This document shows positions 1-5,592 of a stretch of DNA of 5,592 nt, one piece after another. Every line of letters starts with the position of its first letter. Within the stretch, counting starts at the first letter, position 1. The stretch is from Ignavibacteriaceae bacterium (GTDB taxonomy: Bacteria; Bacteroidota; Ignavibacteria; Ignavibacteriales; Ignavibacteriaceae): positions 1-5,592 of the forward strand of contig JACAFA010000155.1 of assembly GCA_013388525.1 (NCBI GenBank). Direction: 5' to 3'. The notes under the pieces are model-generated. The model ran no database searches, had not been told where the DNA came from, and worked only from the letters and a program-made list of their open reading frames with translations. The position numbers were made by a program, and so were the translations under genes.

Positions 1-962
1 GATATATCTGTAAAGTTAAATTTATGAAGATCAGTATCTGCCAGTTGAATAAACTTTGTCCAGTTAGAACCTGTTTTTAATTCTGCCTCTATAACATTCT
101 TATAAGCATTAACTTTTGCGCTCAGTTCATCAGCCTGATATAATGCAATAGCTTCAGCAGTTTTGGGAACAACGGGTGATGCGTGTTCAAGTTTTCCCTG
201 ATGACTTAGAATCATATGAATAAGATTGTTTTCTAATTCTTCAGGGAATCCGGCAATGTTTTTTATTTCATCATGGACAAGATTGGATGCAATAACAATA
301 TGACCGACTAATTTACCTTTATCAGAGTATTCAAATGCTGAGTGATACAACAGTTCTTCAATCTTACCTAAATCATGCAACATCGCTCCTGCAATTAAAA
401 TATCTTTATTTAGTTCGGGATGAAATTCACACATCAGTTCACAGATTTTTATTATTTCCAGAGTATGTTCAAGCAATCCGTGAATATATGCGTGATGCCA
501 GTATTTTGCTGCAGGTGCATTACAGAACCGGTCAAATCTTTCACCGGAAAAAATGTGCGTTAAAAGTTTTTTAAGATGTTTATTGGAGATACTTCTTAGT
601 CTATGATTAAATTCTTCTTTCATTAAATCAAGATTACGCTTTGATTCCGGCAGAAAGTTTATAGGTTTAACAGCATCCTTTTCTGTAGCAAGCCTGATAG
701 ATGAAACTCTGATTTGTAATGATCCCTGATATTCTTCAATTGTGCCGGTAACTTTAACAACATCACCAACTTTAGCTTTGGCTGCAAGCTCTGTAAATCC
801 TTCCCAGATATTTGCATTTAAGGAAGTTGATTTATCACCCAATTCAGTGTAAAGATAATCGCTGCTTTTTTTTGTGCTGCGTAATTCAATTTTTCGGATT
901 AGTAAAAAATGATCTACGCGATCATTTTTGGAAATAGTATTTAATTCAGGTTGATTTAACAA
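1..962 (-). CDS. yhaM: YhaM-family 3'-5' exoribonuclease (OB-fold + HD domain), C-terminus cut by window edge
   Basis: The minus-strand frame is open from 962 to the left edge, giving about 320 codons; B. subtilis YhaM has about 314, so only a short C-terminal tail should be missing. Residues 14-90 form an OB-fold nucleic-acid-binding domain (DRVDHFLLI at 14-22, VGDVVKVTGTI at 65-75). Residues 150-310 form an HD phosphohydrolase domain: WHHAYIHGLLEHT at 155-167, the HD pair H196-D197, H221, H254 in SHQG, the SPVVPKTAEA stretch at 262-271 and D278. The family is known as cytoplasmic metal-dependent 3'-5' exonucleases acting on RNA and ssDNA. The start is inferred: an in-frame TAA lies directly upstream of a TTG at 962-960, and the first in-frame ATG is only codon 114, which would delete the OB-fold. 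It follows the histidine kinase gene by 19 bp and is probably cotranscribed with it. Family assignment is firm; exact substrate is not shown. Confidence 0.9.
   Translation of the reverse strand, partial: MLNQPELNTISKNDRVDHFLLIRKIELRSTKKSSDYLYTELGDKSTSLNANIWEGFTELAAKAKVGDVVKVTGTIEEYQGSLQIRVSSIRLATEKDAVKPINFLPESKRNLDLMKEEFNHRLRSISNKHLKKLLTHIFSGERFDRFCNAPAAKYWHHAYIHGLLEHTLEIIKICELMCEFHPELNKDILIAGAMLHDLGKIEELLYHSAFEYSDKGKLVGHIVIASNLVHDEIKNIAGFPEELENNLIHMILSHQGKLEHASPVVPKTAEAIALYQADELSAKVNAYKNVIEAELKTGSNWTKFIQLADTDLHKFNFTDI
905..929. repeat. Perfect 10-bp inverted repeat, terminator-like hairpin in the 5' end of the yhaM-like gene
   Basis: The arms at 905-914 and 920-929 are exact reverse complements (AAAAATGATC / GATCATTTTT) around a 5-nt loop. 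In the yhaM-like mRNA the hairpin would sit about 34-58 nt after the TTG start, and its 3' arm runs into six U residues, resembling a weak intrinsic terminator or attenuator. It also encodes conserved OB-fold residues (about codons 12-19), so it could be a coding coincidence. The stem has only two G-C pairs and may be marginally stable. Confidence 0.5.
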
Positions 963-981
963 TTATGTTTAACCGGATTTA

Positions 982-2466
982 TCAATAAAGTAATGACTCA
1001 ATTTTTTCTTTCAATTGATCAGTGAAGAATGGTTTTTGCCTTATTGTTCTTACATCAATTTCGTGATATGATTTTAATGTGGTTTCCGAATCCGAATCAA
1101 GAAAAGCAATGAACGGAATTACCATTCCTTTATTTTCTTTTCTAACCATGTTTACGAACTGTAAACCATTCATAAGCGGAAGATTATGTTCTAAAATTAT
1201 AAGAGAAGGTGTTTTTGTCGAAATCATCCCAAGTGCTTCAAATGCATTTTCAGCGCTTATTATTGTAAAGTTAGGATAATTCTCCCGCATACTATTCTCA
1301 AGAGTTTTTAAATTTTCTCTGTTTTCAATAACGAGTAAAATAGTATTTGTTGCTGATGGAACTGTAAAATGAAATTCACTCCCTTTCCCTTCATCAGAAT
1401 AAAACCAAATTTCTCCGCCGTGCTTTTCAACTATTTGCTTTGCGAGTGCAAGTCCTAAACCACTACCTTTTTCTCCTTTTGTACCTTCGGTCGTAAAAAG
1501 TTTTCCAATATTAAAAAGTTTTGCTTTATTAGTTTCAGAAATACCTACACCATTATCTTTAACAACGAATTCAATAAATTTTTCGTTATAAACTGAAGCT
1601 CTGACTTCAACCAAATCATTCTCCCGCGAGAATTTTACCGCATTACTAATCAGGTTAGTCAGAACCTGTGTAATTAATCTTTCATCTGCTTCGATATAGA
1701 ATGTATCAGGGATATCAACATTGATATTTATATTCTTTCTTATAGCCAGACCTGTAAGATAAGACACACAATTGTAAGCAATACTTTGAGCATGAATGCG
1801 CTGTGGTTCAACTTTCAGGCGACCGGTTTGTAATCTCGACCAATCGAGCATATAGTTTATAAGCTGAAGCTGATTTTGGGAGGAATCATAAATATATTTA
1901 AGATATTCTGCTTTGTCTTTTTCGGATAATGAAGTCTCGTTCATAAGAATTTCTGCAAAACCCAGAATACTTGTAAACGGGGATCTCAGGTCGTGAGATA
2001 AAATTGAGATAAAATTATCTTTGGACAAATTCACCTGATCCAGTTCTTCTTTTTCTTTCGTGAGTTTTTCAATTTTATTCACAAACTCACTAATATCAAT
2101 TACTAAACCAAATTTTTTAATAATCTTACCGTCACTATTTCTTTGAACATTTACTTTCTCTAAAAGTGATATTGTCCTGCCATCTTTTGTTGTTATTCTG
2201 TATTTGATTTGTAATGAATCCTTATCAGGATTTTTCTCAAGGTCATCCAGGCTCTTTTTAAATTTATACCGATCTTCTGATGGAATTAAAGAAAACCATC
2301 CACCTTTAAGTTCTTTAATTTCAGTACCTGAAAATCCTGTAACTCCCTGAACGTTTTCAGAATACTGAATGTTTGATACTCCGGCTTCCAGATCATCCTG
2401 CCAGAAAAATACACCATCGAAGTTATTTATTACTTCATCAAGACTAATATTACCAGATTCTTTCAT
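982..2466 (-). CDS. PAS-domain hybrid sensor histidine kinase with degenerate C-terminal receiver domain
   Basis: This is a 494-residue cytoplasmic two-component kinase with no signal peptide or membrane segment. Residues about 10-128 are a PAS fold of the PAS_3 kind, the likely sensory input. A charged helical linker (about 128-150) leads into a HisKA dimerisation/phosphotransfer domain with H-box SHDLRSP and phosphoacceptor H158. The HATPase_c domain has N-box N271/N275, G1 box DNGVGI (304-309) and G2 box GSGLGLALAKQIV (334-346), so ATP binding and autophosphorylation look intact. Residues 374-494 have the receiver-domain pattern, but the CheY-like acidic pair is E381/N382, the phosphoacceptor Asp is E426 in IILEHNLPLMNG, and the Thr/Ser position is L456; only the conserved Lys (K478, in QKPF) remains. 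This domain probably cannot take a phosphoryl group by the usual route. The ATG at 2466 is the first start ahead of the PAS domain. The ligand and cognate regulator are not visible. The yhaM-like gene follows 19 bp downstream. Confidence 0.95.
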   Translation of the reverse strand: MKESGNISLDEVINNFDGVFFWQDDLEAGVSNIQYSENVQGVTGFSGTEIKELKGGWFSLIPSEDRYKFKKSLDDLEKNPDKDSLQIKYRITTKDGRTISLLEKVNVQRNSDGKIIKKFGLVIDISEFVNKIEKLTKEKEELDQVNLSKDNFISILSHDLRSPFTSILGFAEILMNETSLSEKDKAEYLKYIYDSSQNQLQLINYMLDWSRLQTGRLKVEPQRIHAQSIAYNCVSYLTGLAIRKNININVDIPDTFYIEADERLITQVLTNLISNAVKFSRENDLVEVRASVYNEKFIEFVVKDNGVGISETNKAKLFNIGKLFTTEGTKGEKGSGLGLALAKQIVEKHGGEIWFYSDEGKGSEFHFTVPSATNTILLVIENRENLKTLENSMRENYPNFTIISAENAFEALGMISTKTPSLIILEHNLPLMNGLQFVNMVRKENKGMVIPFIAFLDSDSETTLKSYHEIDVRTIRQKPFFTDQLKEKIESLLY

Positions 2467-2490
2467 TAAGAGCGTTTAAGGTCTTTATAC

Positions 2491-2602
2491 TTGTTTTAAA
2501 TCTTTATTTAATTTTACTCTTCAATAATAAAAAATAATTGCAATTTTTAACAGACAGAATCTTACGAATTACGAACTAAAAAGAACATACCATTGTTTTA
2601 AA
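2491..2602 (+). repeat. Direct 10-bp repeat TTGTTTTAAA, two copies
   Basis: The same 10-mer occurs at 2491-2500, near the kinase start, and at 2593-2602, 31-40 bp upstream of the receptor ATG. The second copy overlaps a short inverted repeat TGTTT-T-AAACA at 2594-2604. It could be a paired binding site in the divergent region, but its low complexity and the AT-rich background make chance recurrence quite possible. Confidence 0.3.
2562..2575 (+). repeat. Tandem heptamer (TTACGAA)x2
   Basis: Two perfect adjacent copies of TTACGAA lie near the middle of the divergent intergenic region. They could be a remnant of an intergenic short tandem repeat or a regulator-binding site. With only two copies, no function can be assigned. 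Confidence 0.4.
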
Positions 2603-2632
2603 CAGGAAATCTTCAATAAATATTATTAAAAA

Positions 2633-4912
2633 ATGAAACATATACAGATAATAATTTTTTCTATTTTAATTACAAGCCTGGGTTTTGCTCAGGAGATCAA
2701 TAGTTCAATCTATGGGAAAGTAATAGATAAATTAACAAGAGAACCTTTAATCGGTGCAAACATAATAATTCCCGGAACTGATTTCGGTGCCGCTACAAAC
2801 TTTGACGGAGAATATTCAATATCGAATGTTCCGCCAAATACTTACCAGGTTCGCGCTTCTGTTGTGGGATATAATAGTGTAACTAAAACTGATGTGAGCG
2901 TTATGCCCGGAAGACCAGCTATCATTGATTTTGAATTAACTGTGGCAACAATCGAACTGGAAGGTGTGGTTGTTCAAAGTGATTATTTTACAAGAAATCC
3001 GATTGAAGTTGGAAGCATTAAGAGTTTTAGCAATGAGGAAATAAGAAGAAGTGCAGGTGGATTTGAAGATGTAATACGAGCAGTTTCAATTCTACCGGGA
3101 GTTGCACAAGCAGATCCGGGAAGAAATGATTTGATTGTAAGAGGCGGAGGTCCTTCAGAAAATTTATATTTGATTGATGGAATTCCTGTGCAGAATATTA
3201 ATCACTTCGGAACACAAGGTGCAACAGGTGGACCACTTAGTTATGTAAATCTTGATTTTGTAAGTGGAACAACTTTCTCAACCGGCGGTTTTTCTGTTTT
3301 GAATGGAGATAAGCTTTCATCTGTACTGACTATTGATTTTCGTGAAGGGAGAAAAGATAAAATCGGTGGAAAAGGAACAATTTCAGCAACACAATTCGGG
3401 CTCGATCTTGAAGGACCGGTAACAAGCAACTCCACCTTCATTGTTTCTGCAAGAAGAAGTTATCTCGATTTTATTTTTAAAGCTGCTGACTTTTCATTCG
3501 TCCCTGAATATTATGATGGCTTTGCCAAATACGATTGGAAGTTCGATAATAGAAACTCTATTTCGTTTCTTCTGATAGCTGCTTTTGATAATGTAAAATA
3601 TTTTAATGATACTGAAGATCAACGATATGATAACTCAAGGATTCTTGGAAGCGATCAGACACAATATGCTACAGGTTTATCATATCGTCATTTGTTTAAT
3701 AGCGGGTTTATAAATTTAACTTTGAATAGAAATTATGTTGATTACAACACTCAGCAAAATGATTCTTTGTTGAATCCGATTTTCATCAACAATTCACTTG
3801 AAAAAGAAAATACTCTCAAAGCTGATCTCACTTACAAACTAAATAAGACAGTTGAGTTAAATGCAGGAGTTTCAGGTAAGCTCATCAATTTTGAAGCAGT
3901 TGTTTTCGTGCCTGAATTCGTCAGCACTTTTGGCGACAGCATTCCGACAACTGATATCAATGCTAATGAAGATTATAATAAACTTGCTGCATATACCAAT
4001 TTAAGTTTTCTGTTCTTTGATAAACTCAATTTGAATCTCGGAATACGTGCAGATTATTTCAGTCCGATAAAAACAAAAACTTTTTTTAGTCCCAGGTTTT
4101 CAACTTCATACCGGTTGACAGACATTACTTCATTAACATTCAGTACAGGCATCTATCATCAGGCACCTTCTTACATCTGGTTGGTTGGAAACGAAATAAA
4201 TCTCGAACTTAAAAACATAAGAGTTAATCAATACGTGCTCGGAGTTGATCAATATTTTTCTGCAGATGCTTTATTCAGAGTTGAAGGTTTCTTAAAAGAC
4301 TATTTTGATTATCCTACAAGCTTGACAAGAACATATCTGATAATGGCTAACACTGGTGCAGGTTTTGCCGGTTCTGATGAAAACTTTGCATCATTCGGTT
4401 TGGATCCGTTAAACTCTGATGGAACCGGTTTGGCAAAAGGGTTTGAAGTTTCTCTTCAGAAAAAACTTTCCGATACTCCTTACTATGGAATTCTTAGTTT
4501 AACTTACAGCGAAGCAAATTTCACTGCATTAGACAAAGTTGAAAGAGTCGGCAGCTATGATCAAACCTGGATATTAAATATTAGTGGTGGTTATAAGATT
4601 ACTGAAGAATGGGAGGTCACGACAAAGTTCAGATACTCAACAGGAAAACCTTACACACCTTATAATTCAGATGGGACACAGAGTGTTGAGCAAATCAATA
4701 CTCTTCGATTTCCCGTAAATCACAGTCTTGATGTGCGCGTTGATAAAAGATGGTTCTTCGCTGGCTGGACTTTAATTACTTATGTTGACATTCAGAATAT
4801 TTACAACAGAAAAAATATAACCGACATCAGATGGGATCAGCGGACTCAAGCACCTGAGTTTAATGAAACGATTGGTATTCTTCCTTCCATAGGTATCAGT
4901 GCGATGTTTTAA
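2633..4912 (+). CDS. TonB-dependent outer-membrane receptor with N-terminal carboxypeptidase-regulatory-like domain
   Basis: This complete 759-residue protein should sit in the outer membrane and import a substrate using TonB-ExbB-ExbD energy. A Sec signal peptide covers residues 1-20 (charged MKH, hydrophobic core, SLGFAQ end). Residues 26-104 form a carboxypeptidase-D regulatory-like beta-sandwich (GKVIDKLTREPLIGANI, then GEYSISNVPPNTYQV). A TonB-box-like ELEGVVV at 108-114 precedes the plug domain (about 118-235), marked by IRAVSILPGV and VRGGGPSENLYLIDGIPV. The rest, about 240-759, is a beta-barrel rich in aromatic alternating strands, ending SAMF with the C-terminal Phe expected for Bam-mediated insertion. 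The late TGKPYTPYN and DVQN/NRKN-like segments (YVDIQNIYNRKN) are typical of the family. There is no cysteine in the whole protein. No SusD-like lipoprotein or degradative enzyme is adjacent, so nothing supports a glycan-uptake (SusC) role and the substrate is unknown. The ATG at 2633 fits the signal peptide exactly. Confidence 0.96.
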   Translation: MKHIQIIIFSILITSLGFAQEINSSIYGKVIDKLTREPLIGANIIIPGTDFGAATNFDGEYSISNVPPNTYQVRASVVGYNSVTKTDVSVMPGRPAIIDFELTVATIELEGVVVQSDYFTRNPIEVGSIKSFSNEEIRRSAGGFEDVIRAVSILPGVAQADPGRNDLIVRGGGPSENLYLIDGIPVQNINHFGTQGATGGPLSYVNLDFVSGTTFSTGGFSVLNGDKLSSVLTIDFREGRKDKIGGKGTISATQFGLDLEGPVTSNSTFIVSARRSYLDFIFKAADFSFVPEYYDGFAKYDWKFDNRNSISFLLIAAFDNVKYFNDTEDQRYDNSRILGSDQTQYATGLSYRHLFNSGFINLTLNRNYVDYNTQQNDSLLNPIFINNSLEKENTLKADLTYKLNKTVELNAGVSGKLINFEAVVFVPEFVSTFGDSIPTTDINANEDYNKLAAYTNLSFLFFDKLNLNLGIRADYFSPIKTKTFFSPRFSTSYRLTDITSLTFSTGIYHQAPSYIWLVGNEINLELKNIRVNQYVLGVDQYFSADALFRVEGFLKDYFDYPTSLTRTYLIMANTGAGFAGSDENFASFGLDPLNSDGTGLAKGFEVSLQKKLSDTPYYGILSLTYSEANFTALDKVERVGSYDQTWILNISGGYKITEEWEVTTKFRYSTGKPYTPYNSDGTQSVEQINTLRFPVNHSLDVRVDKRWFFAGWTLITYVDIQNIYNRKNITDIRWDQRTQAPEFNETIGILPSIGISAMF
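4909..4912. other. Shared TTAA: overlapping stop codons of convergent genes
   Basis: The receptor gene ends with TAA at 4910-4912 and the flavoprotein gene ends with TAA read from 4911 to 4909 on the other strand. The palindromic TTAA supplies both stops, leaving no intergenic space. Any transcription terminator must lie inside the opposite gene; I saw no convincing hairpin plus T-tract within about 60 bp on either side. Confidence 0.9.
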
Positions 4913-5592
4913 ACAACGAACACTTTAGCAATATCAACTAACAAGGAAGGTTGGTTTAGAAGCGCAGTTGTGAATAATCTTCCGAGAGTTCTTTTTTCAA
5001 AAGGAACTTTGTTGAAGGAATGAGCTATGTTGTTAAACTTTTCATCGGAAAAATTATAAATGCCTTCTTTAATTTTGTTAAAAGTTTCGTGGCGTTTTCC
5101 AAGTCTGTCAGCCCAGGCTTTGTCATAAGTTAAAATGTGATCAAGCTTATTCATCTTTATGGCTTCAGCAGCTATTGTTCCAGCAATTTTTCCACCAATC
5201 ATGCCGCTTGCAATTCCACCACCGCTTAAGGGATTTACCTGTCGTGCTGCATCTCCAACAAGCATAATGCCGGGAGCTGAAATTTTTTTCAAAGTGATTG
5301 CACACGGAACACCGCCTGCAATTTTAGTTAATACCGGTGCATTCGGATAATGCTTGTTCATAAAATCATCAAGAAAAGATTGAGCGGATTTTTTCTTTCC
5401 GATAATTCCGCTAACACCCAAACCAATGTTTGCTTTGTTATGTCCTTTCGGAAAAACCCAGAAGTACCCATTTGGTGCAACTTCTTGTCCAAAATAAAAA
5501 TAAAGTGTGTTCTGATCGACCGGGATATTAGCAGCAGTAATTTGGACTGCACTTTCCATATCACGGAAATCAATATGAGTTTCCAGTCCAGC
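4909..5592 (-). CDS. Geranylgeranyl reductase family FAD-dependent oxidoreductase, C-terminal part (N-terminus beyond window)
   Basis: The frame is open to the right edge, giving 227 residues of the C-terminal part; family members are usually about 380-450 residues, so the N-terminal FAD-binding GxGxxG region lies outside. An ATG at 5559 is internal, since AGLETHIDFRD reads in frame before it. Residues 43-59 fit the geranylgeranyl-reductase signature YxWxFP followed by eight residues and GxG (YFWVFP ... GLG). Residues 108-126 (GIMLVGDAARQVNPLSGGG) carry the second FAD-contacting GD motif. Known family members use FAD to saturate isoprenoid double bonds, for example in archaeal lipids, chlorophyll/bacteriochlorophyll phytyl chains (ChlP/BchP) or menaquinone tails; this fragment does not tell which. 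A bacterial non-photosynthetic source would favour quinone or another polyprenyl substrate, as inference. C97 in GGVPCAIT is the only cysteine in the fragment. It converges on the receptor gene and shares its stop site. Confidence 0.9.
   Translation of the reverse strand, partial: AGLETHIDFRDMESAVQITAANIPVDQNTLYFYFGQEVAPNGYFWVFPKGHNKANIGLGVSGIIGKKKSAQSFLDDFMNKHYPNAPVLTKIAGGVPCAITLKKISAPGIMLVGDAARQVNPLSGGGIASGMIGGKIAGTIAAEAIKMNKLDHILTYDKAWADRLGKRHETFNKIKEGIYNFSDEKFNNIAHSFNKVPFEKRTLGRLFTTALLNQPSLLVDIAKVFVV

Larger units (their letters stand above)
2467..2632. promoter_or_regulatory. Divergent intergenic region between kinase and TonB-dependent receptor
   Basis: These 166 bp of very AT-rich DNA separate two divergent genes and must hold promoters in both directions unless transcripts enter from elsewhere. 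Neither ATG has a clear Shine-Dalgarno; the receptor start is preceded by an A-rich run, as is common in Bacteroidota. On the minus strand a TATAAA at 2489-2484 lies 17 nt before the kinase ATG and could be a -10 element, but no good -35 partner is seen. A TACCATTG at 2588-2595 is one mismatch from the Bacteroidota -7 consensus TAnnTTTG on the receptor side, with no clear -33 box. I assign neither promoter firmly. I see no riboswitch or small RNA. Confidence 0.55.

Noticed and set aside
335..574. Plus-strand 79-codon open frame
   Set aside because: It lies wholly antisense to the HD domain of the yhaM-like gene, whose residues are conserved, and its own translation has no recognisable feature.
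1079..1279. Plus-strand 66-codon open frame
   Set aside because: Antisense shadow of the receiver domain of the histidine kinase; no motif or start signal.
3241..3441. Minus-strand 66-codon open frame
   Set aside because: Antisense to the plug domain of the TonB-dependent receptor; composition mirrors the sense codons.
2633..4912. SusC-type glycan importer
   Set aside because: No SusD gene follows, the protein is shorter than typical SusC (about 1000 residues), and no glycan enzymes are nearby.
4883..4950. Possible terminator from CCTTCC (4883-4888) pairing with GGAAGG (4945-4950)
   Set aside because: Only six base pairs across a 56-nt loop and no following T-tract; both arms are inside coding sequence.
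4909..5559. A 216-residue stand-alone flavoprotein starting at the ATG at 5559
   Set aside because: The reading frame continues upstream to the edge with family-like residues, and a protein starting here would lack the N-terminal FAD-binding fold.
5159..5573. Short frames on both strands inside the flavoprotein gene
   Set aside because: The frame carrying the YxWxFP and GDAA motifs is continuous to the window edge, so the others are shadows and there is no frameshift.
1..5592. A defence, mobile or CRISPR-type system across the window
   Set aside because: No transposase, integrase, toxin-antitoxin pair, repeat-spacer array or terminal inverted repeats were seen; all genes have clear housekeeping, signalling or transport family signatures.

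Overview
The window reads as ordinary chromosome from an AT-rich Gram-negative bacterium of the Bacteroidota/Ignavibacteria/Chlorobi (FCB) kind. The main evidence is a TonB-dependent receptor with an N-terminal carboxypeptidase-regulatory-like domain before the plug, a signal peptide ending in '...FAQ', A-rich translation starts without a clear Shine-Dalgarno, and strong A/T preference at third codon positions. An Ignavibacteria-like source is my best guess from the gene combination; it is an inference, not a demonstrated assignment.

Layout, left to right: (1) 1-962, minus strand, most of a YhaM-type OB-fold plus HD-domain 3'-5' exoribonuclease whose last few codons lie beyond the left edge; it appears to start at TTG. 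(2) 982-2466, minus strand, a soluble PAS-HisKA-HATPase hybrid histidine kinase with a C-terminal receiver domain that has lost its key residues. It lies 19 bp upstream of the exoribonuclease, so the two probably share a transcript. (3) 2467-2632, a 166-bp AT-rich divergent intergenic region with short repeats that must hold the promoters for both directions. (4) 2633-4912, plus strand, a complete TonB-dependent outer-membrane receptor with no SusD-like partner in view. (5) 4909-5592, minus strand, the C-terminal part of a geranylgeranyl-reductase-family flavoprotein, convergent with the receptor and sharing a TTAA that supplies both stop codons.

The genes do not form an obvious single pathway. 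The one likely functional unit is kinase plus exoribonuclease. The receptor and the flavoprotein act on the outer membrane and on isoprenoid/lipid metabolism respectively, and are probably independent. I see no mobile element, CRISPR array, tRNA, rRNA or phage gene, and no convincing new multi-gene system. The points most worth a second look are the degenerate receiver domain (Glu in place of the phosphoacceptor Asp), the TTG start with a 10-bp hairpin just inside the exoribonuclease gene, and the zero-length convergent junction.
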